A stretch of DNA of 51,845 nt from Halobiforma nitratireducens JCM 10879 (GCF_000337895.1 NZ_AOMA01000048.1:1-51845); one strand, 5' to 3'. Shown: positions 26,811-36,500, counted from the stretch's first letter. Notes: generated by a model from the letters alone, not told the origin. Translations and numbers: made by a program.

Positions 26811-27425
26811 CCGTCCGCCGTTTCCGGTGGAACGCGTGTGACGCTTTCGAACTCTCGACGCGGCACCGTCCCGTACAGCGTCTCTCACGATACCGCGAGG
26901 CCGTACTCGTCTATGGCCGCAAGCAGTAGCTCGCCCGTTCCGACGTGGGTGACCAACCCGAACGTCCACGCGGGGTCGCCGCCAGGCAACCGATCCCGAT
27001 CTCGCGGTCGTTGCCGACGAGGAGACCGGTACCGGCCGTTCGCGTCGGTTGCACGCTCGTCTCCGTCTCGTCGGTTTCCTGGAGGAAACGCAGGACGCGA
27101 TGACGTCACCCGTATCCTCGAACGGATCGTAGGTTACCCGACTCGAGAGCGTGGCGATGCGGGTCCGAATGTGCTCGAGTCGGGCGTTGACGTCGCCGTG
27201 CTCGAGCTCCTGTCGGCCGCGTTCGGTGAGTCGTCGGCCCTGGCCGGGCACTTTTTCGGTGAGTCCGTGGTCCTCGAGTTCGGGGAGCGCGAGCCGGATC
27301 GTTCGGTCCTTGATGTCGTAGCCGTGGTGCTGTATCAGTTCGACCAGCTGGATGCTGCCGATCGGGCCGTGGTGGTCGACCAGACGAAGAATGTCGTACA
27401 GCCGCCGATCGAGGTACGGCGGCAT
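26807..27425 (-). pseudogene. Broken second NrpR-like regulator
   Basis: The reverse strand from ATG 27425 has an intact winged helix (YDILRLVDHHGPIGSIQLVE, IKDRTIRLALPELEDHGLTE) closely resembling the regulator at 20566. After VTYDPFEDTGDVIAS the reading is lost. Another frame then gives the end of a DUF128 domain (THVGTGELLLAAIDEYGLAV), a TGA at about 26911-26913, and LYGTVPRREFESVTRVPPET up to a TAG at 26807-26809. So there is one frameshift, one nonsense codon and probably an internal deletion, since about 205 codons remain versus 343 in the intact copy. The remaining winged helix may still be made as a short protein. Confidence 0.7.
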
Positions 27426-27635
27426 TCGACCGCTCGTTGGAGAGTGACGACACTAACCTTTCGGGCGGGACCCGTGGGGTCGTCCTTGCCTCCCAGATAC
27501 GCTTTTGTGCCTGCTCGATCAACCGATTGGGTGGCAACAGATTGCCGGGTTGTGCACATATGGCACTCGAGCTGAACGAACGCGAGCGGTCGAGGGGGCA
27601 ACGTGTAGGGGACGTGTCGACAGTGGGATGGAACC

Positions 27636-28640
27636 ATGAGTGAGCGCAATCGTGCGACCGAGTTCCGTGAGTCGGTATCGGGCACGAACGTCGAACTCGG
27701 CTACGCGGGTATCAAGACGTTCCTGAAAAGCGACACACGGGACGTAGACGACGTGGCGGACGTCGACGCGGCCGTCCTCGGCGTTCCTTACGACGGGGCC
27801 GTCTCGAACCGGCCCGGAGCCCGCTACGGCCCCGACGCGATTCGCCGGGCCAGTGGCTGGTGGGCCTACCTCTCGGCGTACAAAGGCGGGCTGACGAACA
27901 TGCGGACCGAGAAGACGGTCGATTTCGACGATCTCACCGTTGCGGACTGTGGCGACGTGCCCGTCTTCCCGATGGACAGTGAAACGACGGCCGAGAGCAT
28001 CGCCGCACATGTGGCGACGGTCGCCTCCCAGGCATTTCCCGTGTTGCTCGGCGGCGATCACTACTGTACCTTCCCCGCGTTCCGGGGCTTCGCCGAGGGC
28101 GCGGGCCACGACAGCGTTGGCTTCGTCCAGATCGACGCCCACACCGACACCGTCTCCGAGAGTCCAGTCTTCGGCTCGGAGTTTCACGGCTCGAGTACGG
28201 CCCGGATCGCAGACTCGCCGTACGTCGACTACGACTCGGTGAGCCAGATCGGTATTCGGGGCTACGAGTCGCCCGACTTCTTCGAGTTCGCGGACGAAAC
28301 CGGGCTCGACCTCTATACGATGCGGGACATCTCCGAACGTGGCGTAGGACCGGTGATCGAGGAGGCCGTCGCGGCGGCCGCGGAGGACACCGACGCGGTG
28401 TACGTCAGCTTCGACATCGATGCCGTCGATCCGAGCGTCGCGCCCGGGACCGGGACACCGGTTCCCGGCGGCCTCTCGGCGGATCAGGCACTCGAGATCG
28501 TGGAGGTGCTCGGCGCTCACGACGCCGTCGGTGCCGCCGATCTGATGGAGGTCTCGCCCCGATACGACTCGACCGACGGGACCCAGCGACTCGCGGCGTA
28601 CCTGCTGGTCACGCTGCTGGAACGGGCCTTCGCCGAGTGA
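27636..28640 (+). CDS. speB: Agmatinase-type ureohydrolase
   Basis: This 334-residue protein has the manganese-cluster motifs of the arginase/agmatinase family: GGDHYCTFPAF (about 139), QIDAHTDTV (about 165), and SFDIDAVDPSVAPGTGTPVPGG (about 259). Agmatinase splits agmatine into putrescine and urea. Formiminoglutamase or guanidinobutyrase is possible, as these motifs do not decide the substrate. The context (polyamine-type transporter, amidohydrolase, aminotransferase) favours agmatine or a guanidino-amine. It is divergent from the broken regulator, with a 210-bp spacer between. Confidence 0.85.
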   Translation: MSERNRATEFRESVSGTNVELGYAGIKTFLKSDTRDVDDVADVDAAVLGVPYDGAVSNRPGARYGPDAIRRASGWWAYLSAYKGGLTNMRTEKTVDFDDLTVADCGDVPVFPMDSETTAESIAAHVATVASQAFPVLLGGDHYCTFPAFRGFAEGAGHDSVGFVQIDAHTDTVSESPVFGSEFHGSSTARIADSPYVDYDSVSQIGIRGYESPDFFEFADETGLDLYTMRDISERGVGPVIEEAVAAAAEDTDAVYVSFDIDAVDPSVAPGTGTPVPGGLSADQALEIVEVLGAHDAVGAADLMEVSPRYDSTDGTQRLAAYLLVTLLERAFAE

Positions 28641-28800
28641 GCCGACGGTACGGCTACCGGGATGGTGACGCCCACGAGCGATAGACTGGTTCGGAACACA
28701 GTCCGAACCGGACGAACCGGCGTCATCGCCGAGTCGGTCGTCGGGGAGGTTCGCCCCCAGAAGCGAAACCTTGAATCGACGCCCTCGCGAACTGCCACCC

Positions 28801-29085
28801 ATGAGCGACGAGGAGGACGAGGAACCCGCCGTCACGCTCGGGGACCGAACGCCAGTCGAGGGCGCACCGCTTGCCCGCGTCAGCTCCCGGCTGACCTGGC
28901 CGAAGGAGAAAAGCGAGGTCGACCGCCTCGAGGGCGAAAGCACCATCCGGACGCCCGACGGCCCCCGCGAGCTGTCGGCCGTGCTCGAGGAGATCGACGA
29001 GACCTACTTCGAGCGCCGCCAGGAGTTCGAGACCCACGTCCGCGATGTCGTCGGCACTGGCCCGGTCCCGACGGCCGAGGAGTGA
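28801..29085 (+). CDS. DUF5789 family protein
   Basis: This 94-residue acidic protein has the family core SRLTWPKEKSEVDRLEGEST and TIRTPDGPRELSAVLEEIDE, followed by YFERRQEFE. It lacks membrane segments or metal motifs. It is haloarchaea-specific in my recollection, and its function is unknown. ATG 28801 gives the family-like length; the earlier ATG at 28771 adds ten atypical residues. It lies alone between the ureohydrolase and the CPBP-like gene on the same strand. Confidence 0.7.
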   Translation: MSDEEDEEPAVTLGDRTPVEGAPLARVSSRLTWPKEKSEVDRLEGESTIRTPDGPRELSAVLEEIDETYFERRQEFETHVRDVVGTGPVPTAEE

Positions 29086-29141
29086 ACGGTCGCTGCCACT
29101 GCTACTACCACTGCTGTTGCACCAACGGAGACTAGACAACT

Positions 29142-29849
29142 GTGGTGACCGAGGAGAGCCGACCAGTCCGCGACCGTCTCGGTTGGGTTCGCGACCAGTT
29201 CGATCGGCTATCCTGGTTCCAGAAGTCGCTGCTGACCGGGGCCGTCCTGACCCTGCTGTGGATGCGGTACGTCCCCGGCGACCTGCTGGGTCGGGCCGTC
29301 GTCGACGCCGTCGTTCTCATCGGCGGTCCGCTCGCGCTTGGCTTTTCCCACGGCAGACACATCGGCTGGACGATCAACCGCGTCGCGGTCAGAAACGCCG
29401 TCCTGCTCTCGCTTTTCGTCTTGCCGTTCTACGTCGTCGGCTCGACGCTGCCGACGATTCGGGCGTTCTACCCGATGTGGGAGACCTCGGCGGCGGCCGG
29501 CGAGTTCGTCCCCCACGCGCTGAAACTGTTCGTTCTCGCGCTGGCGGCCGAAACCTACTACCGTGGACTGCTCTGTGTCGGCGTCAAGGAGATCGGGTTC
29601 AAGGCCGTGCTCATCAGCCCCGTCGTCTACATGATCCATCACTCCTCGAAGCCGCCGATCGAGTTTCTCCTGTCCGGGCCGACGGACGTGCTCTTCGGTG
29701 CGGTCGACTACAAGTCCGACTCGATCCTCCCCTCGGTGATCGCCCACGGGGCCGGCCTCGTCTTGCTCGACTGGCTCGTCCTCCACGAGCCGTTGTTCGA
29801 TCCGACGCCGTTTCTCGCCGTCCTCGAGTGGGCACCGATTCCGCTGTAA
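29142..29849 (+). CDS. CPBP-like intramembrane metalloprotease (atypical motif)
   Basis: This 235-residue protein with a GTG start has six or more hydrophobic helices. The motif region of the CPBP/Rce1 family is AAETYYRGLLCVGVKE, resembling the EExxxR motif but with Ala in place of the first Glu. A second candidate metal site is VYMIHHSSKP (the FxxxH region), and a third is IAHGAGLVLLDW. These proteases process prenylated proteins or peptides in eukaryotes and bacteriocin-related peptides in bacteria. Loss of the first Glu could weaken activity, so it may be a non-catalytic relative. Confidence 0.6.
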   Translation: MVTEESRPVRDRLGWVRDQFDRLSWFQKSLLTGAVLTLLWMRYVPGDLLGRAVVDAVVLIGGPLALGFSHGRHIGWTINRVAVRNAVLLSLFVLPFYVVGSTLPTIRAFYPMWETSAAAGEFVPHALKLFVLALAAETYYRGLLCVGVKEIGFKAVLISPVVYMIHHSSKPPIEFLLSGPTDVLFGAVDYKSDSILPSVIAHGAGLVLLDWLVLHEPLFDPTPFLAVLEWAPIPL

Positions 29850-29892
29850 CTGCCCTCGAGCCGAATGAACGAGCACGCATCACGATGTGTCC

Positions 29893-30492
29893 TCACTCGT
29901 GCCAGTGGTCGTGAACGACCTCGGCTAGCTCGACTGCGGTCGTCCCGTACTCTTCATACGACTGATTGCGGAACGTCCAGTAGGAGACCCAACCGACGGC
30001 GTTTGCGTCCCGAAAGAGGACACGTACCTGGGTCGGCTTGTCGGAAGGGGTGACGCCACCAGCGACACTCTCGGTAGCGACGTCTACCATCCCTTCGAAT
30101 TCCTCGAGGTCACGTTGCTGATCCGGATGTGCCTCGTACCGTTCCGTTGTGTCGTCGGAATCGTCGTGTTCCCAGACGAGCAGTTGTACTCTCCCGGCGG
30201 TGTCGGCACGCGAGTCTGCGTCTACGCGACTGGCCATTTCGTCGTCGTCGGGGTCGTGCGAGAACGCCGTGAGGTGGGTCGCCTCGTCGGCGAGCGGCGC
30301 GGTGATCGACTCGTCGTTCTGTTCCCACTCGTCGCCTTCAAGCACCTCTCGAATCCGCTCTTCGGGCGGCAGTTGCGGCTCCGGATCGCCGCCTGGAGCG
30401 TCCCCCTCGAGGAAGTCTGCCCCGGTACAGCCGCTACCGAGCAATAGTCCGACGCCACCGGCGGTGCCTCGGAGGAGAGTCCTGCGGTTCAT
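29893..30492 (-). CDS. Tat-exported lipoprotein, hypothetical
   Basis: This 199-residue protein begins MNRRTLLRGTAGGVGLLLGSGC. RRTLLR is a twin-arginine motif and LGSGC is a lipobox, so it is probably exported folded and lipid-anchored outside. The mature part is very acidic (PPEERIREVLEGDEWEQNDE), and the C-terminal half contains mixed strands (VQLLVWEHDD, VRVLFRDANAVGWVSYWTF). No enzyme motif is visible and I do not recognise the family. A promoter-like box precedes it (see next entry). Confidence 0.65.
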   Translation of the reverse strand: MNRRTLLRGTAGGVGLLLGSGCTGADFLEGDAPGGDPEPQLPPEERIREVLEGDEWEQNDESITAPLADEATHLTAFSHDPDDDEMASRVDADSRADTAGRVQLLVWEHDDSDDTTERYEAHPDQQRDLEEFEGMVDVATESVAGGVTPSDKPTQVRVLFRDANAVGWVSYWTFRNQSYEEYGTTAVELAEVVHDHWHE

Positions 30493-30812
30493 GTTTCCCG
30501 TCCATCACGTGGGATGGTAAGTATTTGGGGACCATCACATGCATCCGGCACTGGCTCCCGGAGTCGCAAGTCATCGCCGGACTCCCCCTATGGCCTGTCT
30601 GTGATACACCCTCTCGCACCGTCTACGAGCCGGCGGGAAGAAGCGTGAGCCACGTACGAATGCTCATACCCGCGTCTCTCGGGAAGAGCGTTCATCACAG
30701 CCGAGACCGACGCAATCGCGATCCAGTCCAACGAGGAACGACGATCGGATCGACGGCCAACCAGCGACCGATACCGTAAACGACGACATTGCGGTCGTCC
30801 CAACCATCATAT
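30493..30812. promoter_or_regulatory. Intergenic region with lipoprotein promoter and inverted repeat
   Basis: On the reverse strand an AAATACTTACC box (about 30518-30528) lies about 31 nt before ATG 30492. Between box and start is an inverted repeat, CCATC at 30503-30507 and GATGG at 30514-30518, and CCATCAC recurs at about 30532. These could form a repressor site. The remaining 250 bp has no supportable gene. Confidence 0.35.
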
Positions 30813-31247
30813 ATGGACTCACGCACGTCAGCGCGCGAAGCCGTTCGCCGACTCAAGTACGACTACTGCTATGCCATCGACGACGGCGAGTACGAACGCT
30901 GGGTCTCACTGTTTACCGAGGACGGACGGTTCGTCCTCGAGTTCGAGGGCGAACAGGTCTACGAGGGTCACCAGCAACTGCGGACGTTCGCCGTCGACAC
31001 GTTTGACGACCTCTACGAGCATACTGCTCACTTCGTGACCAATCCCGTCCTCGAGGTCGATCCCGAGGACGGGACCGGAAGCGGTCGCTGGTACCTCCTG
31101 TTGTGTTACCGCGACGCGGACGGTGCGACCGGCTGGCGACAGGGTCGATACGTCGACGAGTATCGCCGGATCGACGGGCAGTGGCGGATCGAGTCGTCGC
31201 GTGCGTCGTTCGGGCTCTCGAGTTCGATCGCGTCTAGCGAGTCCTAG
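30813..31247 (+). CDS. NTF2/SnoaL-like protein
   Basis: This 144-residue protein has the N-terminal helix and cone-shaped sheet of nuclear-transport-factor-2-like proteins (AVRRLKYDYCYAIDDGEYER, WVSLFTEDGRFVLEFEG, then LYEHTAHFVTNP and WYLLLCYR). It is the haloarchaeal SnoaL_4 (ring-hydroxylating dioxygenase subunit-like) style. Relatives act as cyclases, isomerases or dehydratases, so no function can be assigned. ATG 30813 was preferred over the earlier 30789 because the family starts here. Nearby ATATATGG lies on the start. Confidence 0.72.
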   Translation: MDSRTSAREAVRRLKYDYCYAIDDGEYERWVSLFTEDGRFVLEFEGEQVYEGHQQLRTFAVDTFDDLYEHTAHFVTNPVLEVDPEDGTGSGRWYLLLCYRDADGATGWRQGRYVDEYRRIDGQWRIESSRASFGLSSSIASSES

Positions 31248-31402
31248 CGGCGCGGACGGGCCTGTCCGTGCCGGGTCGGGATACAAACGCGGTCACGCCG
31301 AATGGGACGCAAGCGAGTCGACGCGACCGCCCCCGTATCCGGACGGATATTCGCGCATATGGGGTGTCGTGGACTCTTGTTTAACTGAGCGGTCCAAAAA
31401 GG

Positions 31403-31410
31403 TTATAATT
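31403..31410 (+). promoter_or_regulatory. TATA box of tatA
   Basis: TTATAATT lies about 30 nt before ATG 31436. This spacing predicts a leaderless or very short-leader transcript. Confidence 0.6.
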
Positions 31411-31435
31411 GCCAGCGGGTAAGCCACGCATAGAG

Positions 31436-31735
31436 ATGGTAGCCGAAATCGCACCGCTGTTCATCCCCGGCGCACCCGGGGGTCCGGAACTACTGATCAT
31501 CCTTTTCATCGCCATCCTGCTGTTCGGGGCGAACAAGATCCCGAAGCTCGCCCGGTCGACCGGCGAGGCCATGGGCGAATTCCAGAAGGGGCGTGAAAAG
31601 GTCGAAACGGAACTCGAAGAAATGCGCGACGGAGACTTCGACGATCTCGACGAAGACGATGACGACGACTTCGTCGACACGGAGCCGGTGACCTCCGAGA
31701 ACGACGACACCGAGACGGAAACGGAACCCAACTGA
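31436..31735 (+). CDS. tatA: Twin-arginine translocase pore subunit TatA
   Basis: This 99-residue protein starts at ATG 31436 with a short N-terminus and the TatA helix (PELLIILFIAILLFGANKIP), followed by the amphipathic helix KLARSTGEAMGEFQKGREK. The end is a highly acidic tail (DFDDLDEDDDDDFVDTE). TatA forms the variable pore for folded proteins. Haloarchaea send a large share of their secreted proteins by Tat, and three Tat-type or twin-Arg lipoproteins occur in this window. A monocistronic layout is likely, with tRNA-Arg 13 bp after the stop. Confidence 0.95.
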   Translation: MVAEIAPLFIPGAPGGPELLIILFIAILLFGANKIPKLARSTGEAMGEFQKGREKVETELEEMRDGDFDDLDEDDDDDFVDTEPVTSENDDTETETEPN

Positions 31736-31748
31736 CGACGTTTTTCCG

Positions 31749-31821
31749 GGGCGTGTGGCCTAGCGGAGAGGGCAGAAGGTTCCTAACCTTCTGATCGTGG
31801 GTTCGAATCCCGCCACGCCCG
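31749..31821 (+). tRNA. tRNA-Arg (anticodon CCT)
   Basis: A complete cloverleaf can be drawn: acceptor GGGCGTG with CACGCCC, D-stem GCCT/GGGC, anticodon stem GAAGG/CCTTC with loop TTCCTAA (anticodon CCT), variable TGATC, T-stem GTGGG/CCCGC with loop TTCGAAT, and discriminator G. It reads AGG arginine codons. There is no intron and CCA is not encoded. The T5 run just before it (31741-31745) may end tatA transcription. Confidence 0.95.
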
Positions 31822-31862
31822 TGCAGCGAGCCACGTAGTGGCGAGCGAACCGCCACGCCCGT
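31810..31862. repeat. Duplicated tRNA 3' end (possible att-like repeat)
   Basis: CCGCCACGCCCGT at 31810-31822 (the 3' end of tRNA-Arg) is repeated at 31850-31862 with 40-bp spacing. A small inverted repeat GCCAC-GTA-GTGGC lies between (31830-31842). The duplicated 3' tRNA end is what tRNA-targeting integration or its excision leaves, though here nothing lies between the repeats. Confidence 0.6.
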
Positions 31863-31900
31863 CTCGTTACCGTGACTCCGAGCCGAACTTCGGAGTCTCG

Positions 31901-33133
31901 TCACTCCGGTCGTCGGTTCGGCTCGCCAAACCGGGTCAGTGGCTCGAGTTCGTCCGCGTTCACGTCCTCGAACGCGGCGCGGGCGATCACGCGGCGGTGG
32001 ACTTCGTCAGTGCCGTCGACGATACGGAACTGTCGGACCGACTCGTAGAAGTCCGACAGCGGGAGGTCCTTGCCGATCCCGTTAGCGCCACAACACTGCA
32101 CCGCGAGGTCGATCGCGTCCTGGGTGACGTTCGCGGTAAAGACCTTGCACATCGAGACGGGGACGCGAGCGTCGTCACCTGCGGCGATCCGATCCGCCGC
32201 ATCACGGATCGCGGTGCGTGCGACGTGGAGTTGCGTCTCGGCGTCGGCGATCCGATGGCGAAGCGATTGTTTCTCGGACAGTGACGAGTCGAACCCTCGC
32301 CGTTCGGTGAGATAGGCCTTCGCGATCTCGAGCGAGCGCTGGGCCATTCCCGAGTACCGCATGCAGTGAGTTAGACGGGCGGGCCCGAGCCGCTGCTGGG
32401 CGTGGGCGAACCCCTTGTTCAACTCACCGAGCAGGTGCTCTTCGGGCACCCGAACGCTGTCGTACCTGATCTCGGCGTGGGAGACGCCCAGCGGTCCGCC
32501 GCCCATGTGGGGCACGTCGCGGACGATCTCGACCCCCTCGGCGTCCGCGGGAACGAGAAAGAGCGAACAGCCCTGGTAGGGATGAGCGTCCTCGTCCGTT
32601 CGTGCGAGGACGATCAACACGTCGGCCTCGACGCCCTGGGTCGTCCACCACTTGTGGCCGTCGATGACCCACTCGTTGCCGTCTCTCTCCGCCGTGGTCT
32701 CGATCATCTTCGGATCCGATCCTGCCCCTTGCATCGGTTCGGTCATCGAGAACCCCGAACGGATGTCGCCGGCGACCAGCGGCTCGAGGTAGGTCTCCTT
32801 CTGGAGGTCGTCGCCGGCCAGTTCCAGCAGATGCATGTTCCCTTCGTCGGGGGCGTCGACGCGCATCGCGACCTGCCCGAGGAGACTCCGCCCGGCTTCC
32901 TCGAACGTAGGCAGGGAGTCCCGAAAGCCAAGCCCCATTCCGCCGTACTCCTCCGGAATCTGTGGGGCGTAGACGTCGTACTCCCGTGCGGCTTCGCGGA
33001 GGTCCGCGATCGTTCCGCTCGAGAGCGCCATTCCGCCGGCCCGCTCGCGTTCGAGCGGGAGGACGACCTCTTCCATCAAGGCGTGGGCCCGGTCGGCGAC
33101 CTCCCGGGCTCGGTCCGAGTCTGCGTACTGCAT
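31901..33133 (-). CDS. Acyl-CoA dehydrogenase family protein
   Basis: This 410-residue flavoprotein has the family landmarks: YAPQIPEEYGGMGLG, FSMTEPMQGAGSDP, the FAD/acyl region GHKWWTTQGVEADVLIVLAR, and the C-terminal QCCGANGIGKDLPLSDFYES and RIVDGTDEVHRRVIARAAF. The catalytic Glu of short- and medium-chain enzymes is normally near the GxxE/R segment, but I cannot pinpoint it. Chain length is not determinable. ATG 33133 was chosen because a TATA-like AAACTATACCC on the reverse strand (near 33156-33166) lies about 28 nt before it, giving a leaderless transcript. The longer start at 33178 would cross the box. Confidence 0.9.
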   Translation of the reverse strand: MQYADSDRAREVADRAHALMEEVVLPLERERAGGMALSSGTIADLREAAREYDVYAPQIPEEYGGMGLGFRDSLPTFEEAGRSLLGQVAMRVDAPDEGNMHLLELAGDDLQKETYLEPLVAGDIRSGFSMTEPMQGAGSDPKMIETTAERDGNEWVIDGHKWWTTQGVEADVLIVLARTDEDAHPYQGCSLFLVPADAEGVEIVRDVPHMGGGPLGVSHAEIRYDSVRVPEEHLLGELNKGFAHAQQRLGPARLTHCMRYSGMAQRSLEIAKAYLTERRGFDSSLSEKQSLRHRIADAETQLHVARTAIRDAADRIAAGDDARVPVSMCKVFTANVTQDAIDLAVQCCGANGIGKDLPLSDFYESVRQFRIVDGTDEVHRRVIARAAFEDVNADELEPLTRFGEPNRRPE

Positions 33134-33532
33134 GCGATTCGGTCTCGGACCGCCACGGGTATAGTTTCTGGCTGCCATCTGAAAGTGAAGGCCAGTCAGA
33201 AATTAACAGAATACGGTCATAGGGAGAATGCGTTTACATAGGAGGGCATTTTCGTATGTCAGACAACGTGATCCGAAACGCCTGGCTAGAACTGCCGTCG
33301 ATCCAGGTCTGTCGCGTTCGTTTCAATCTTTCTCGAGCCGGTATAATGTCTGTCGAGAATCATTATATTACTGGTACATTCAGATGGTGATCGCTACCAT
33401 CCACCAGCAGCGGAATCACCGAAGCGACGTAATTGGCCGTTTCAACGCTGACAAACGGTAACGGAGTCTCTGTTATCAGAGATGGTAATGGGTACGTGAC
33501 CTTTTTGAAGCGTGAGTATTTGCTTGAATGTA
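33134..33532. promoter_or_regulatory. Regulatory intergenic region before the pilus operon
   Basis: These 399 bp are AT-richer than their surroundings and hold no supportable gene. Near the right end, TCTCTG-TTAT-CAGAGA (33467-33482) is a perfect 6-bp inverted repeat. It is followed by a T-rich TATA-like CTTTTTGAAG (33501-33510), about 28 nt before ATG 33533. The repeat sits just upstream of the box, so it may be an operator or activator site for pilB-pilC. Confidence 0.45.
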
Positions 33533-36500
33533 ATGGCTATTGACGAGGCCGACCGGTCGGACGCCGGGGACTTCTCCGATGGTGAGGCGTCCGACGCTGT
33601 GTCGGAGGGGGACAGCACCCCAGCGGGTGATGAACGATCATCGGCCCGGGTCGGGGAGTACACGTGGGCGAACTTCATGGAAGAGTATGGGTACGGCCAC
33701 GAGGTTTCTACTCTCTATCCCGACGATCCGGGGCCGGGTTCCGAAAGCGGCGACCAGCTTGGGCTGGATACCGGCGAGAAGACCGAGCCTTCGGTCCCCA
33801 CCGGTGACGACTGGGACGCCGTCGAGTTCGATCCGAAATCCTATCTCGGCTACCATCCGGACGACCTCGAGGATCACGTGCTGCCGATCGCCGGCGACAA
33901 TCACGACGTACTCGAGGCCGAATTCCTCGAGTACGTCGATCCGGAGACGACGCCGGTCGTCAAAGACGTCTGGACGTGGGAACACTACAAGTGGGAGTAT
34001 TACTACGACGAAAACGGCGATCGGCCTCGCGACAGCGACGGTGAGGTCGTCGATCACGACGCGGAGGAGACACTAGGGTTCGACCCCGACGCCATCGAAG
34101 AGCGTCTCTCGACCGCCAGCGACATCGCGATGGAACTGGACGATGTCGTCGACGAGCGGACCGTCAACGTCCAGGAAGAGATCGACGAGGACGAGTTCTT
34201 CTCGACTGCCACGGAGAACACGACCCTCGCGAACCGCTACGACCTCGAGAAAGCGGTGCCGATGGAGAAGAAGACCCACTTCCGCGAGGTCGAGCGCTAC
34301 TGGGTGAACAAACCCTACGCCTACGTCGTCATCTTCCACTCCGAGAAGGAAAACGAGAAAAAGTACTACGTAGTCGAGCCGTACCTAAACGAGATCGAAG
34401 AGGAACTCCAGGAGTTTCTCTCGGGCAAACTCAGAACGGCGATCAAGTACTCCGAGGAGGGAATCAAGGACAAAACCAGCGAGGACGGCCGCCGGACGGT
34501 TATCGAGGACGAGACCAGGCGACTACTGAAGCGGTACGACCTCTTCCAGGGCACCTCGGGCAGTGCCGACGCCGGGATCGTCGAGACGGTCAAGCGACTG
34601 CTCGACGACGACGAAGAGGCCGACGAGGACGACGGGCCGAGCGAACTCGAGGGGATTTCGGTCCGCCCGGAGCCGGCGATCCTCGCGGACGACCCGGACA
34701 CTCTAAGCGAGTATCAGGTCGAGAAGCTTCTTTACCTTCTCAAGCGTAACTTCATCGGCTACGAACGGATCGACGGCATCAAACACGACATCAACGTCGA
34801 GGACATCTCCTGTGACGGCTACAACTCGCCGGTCTTCGTCTATCACTCGGAGTACGAGCAGATCATCTCGAACATCTACCACGGCGAAGACGAACTCGAC
34901 GACTTCGTCGTCAAACTCGCCCAACGCTCCGGCAAAGGGATCAGTAAACGACTGCCCCAGGTCGACGCGACGTTGCCGGACGGCTCGCGCGCCCAGTTGA
35001 CGCTTGGGAAAGAAGTCTCGGACCACGGGACAAACTACACTATCCGCCAGTTCAAGGACGTCCCCTTTACGCCGATCGACCTCATCAACTGGAACACCTT
35101 CTCGCTGGACGAGATGGCCTTCCTCTGGCTCTGTATCGAGAACCACAAGAGCCTGATCTTCGCCGGCGGTACCGCATCCGGGAAGACGACCTCGCTGAAC
35201 GCTGTTTCGCTGTTTATCCCCAGCAACGCAAAGATCGTCTCGATCGAGGACACCCGCGAGGTCGAACTTCCACAGCGAAACTGGATCGCCTCCGTTACGC
35301 GTCCCTCGTTCACCGACGACGAACAGGGTGACGTCGACGAGTTCGACCTGCTGGAAGCCGCACTGCGTCAGCGTCCCGACTACATCGTGATGGGTGAGAT
35401 CCGTGGTGAGGAGGGTCGAACGCTGTTCCAGGTCATGTCGACAGGTCACACCACCTACACCACGTTCCACGCCGACTCCGTCGACGAGGTCCTCAAGCGG
35501 TTCACGACCGATCCGATCAACGTCTCGAAGACGATGTTCACCGCCCTCGATCTGGTGTCGATCCAGACCCAGACGCGGGTGCAAGGCCGGAAGGTACGTC
35601 GGAACAAGTCGCTCACGGAGATCAACCACTACGAGGCCGAACACGACGAGATCAACGTTCAGGACGTCTACCAGTGGCAGGCAGAAACCGACGAGTTCCT
35701 CAAGATGGGGGACTCGAACACCCTCGAAGAGATCCAGTTCGACCGCGGTTGGAAACGCGAGAAACTCGAGAACGAGCTGTTCAAGCGTAAAGTCATTCTC
35801 GCCTATCTCATCAAGAACGAACTGAACACCTACGCCGAGGTCGCCGCGACCGTCCAGGCGTTCATCAACGACCCGGACACGATCCTCACGCTCATCGCCA
35901 ACGGACAACTCGAGGACAGTCTCGAGGACCTCCGGGAGATGGAGAGCGTTCTGATCGACGTCGATCAGGAGAAAGAGGAGCTCGTTCCCCGACCGGAGGC
36001 GACCACGGAGACGTACAACACGTCGATGGACATCCTCGAGCAGGCCGAGGAATCGCTGTTCGAACAGTACCGGGGCAAGATACCGAGCGGCCTCGCTGGC
36101 GCGCTCGACGACGTGTCGGACGCGGACACGATCGAGGTCGACGACGAGGATTCCGCTCGAGAGGACGACGGGCCGTTCGAGCCCGACCTCGACGATGCAC
36201 TCGACGCGGAGAGCTGGAACCCCGATCCAATGCCGGAATCGGGCGGCGAATCGGCGACGTTCGATGCCGGTGACGACGAGGACGGATCGCCTGCCTGGCT
36301 AACCGACGAGAGCGGGTTCGATGTCGGCGGTCCCGACGGAGCGTCGGCGGACGCACAGTCCATCACGGCGGACTCGGCAACGGACGCGGGCGCGGGTGCG
36401 GATAGCGCTGGGGCCGGTATCGGAGGCAGTGAGACCGGCACGGACGCCGACGGGACCGATACGTTCGAGAGCGACGCCGGTGCCGGGACGCAACTCGAGA

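Noticed and set aside
26235..27425. One 396-codon reverse-strand protein
   Set aside because: Only the first 110 or so codons look like a regulator. The rest is read-through antisense of the nitrilase-family gene after a frameshift.
34703..35908. 401-codon open frame on the reverse strand
   Set aside because: Antisense to the conserved ATPase core of pilB; no motif of its own.
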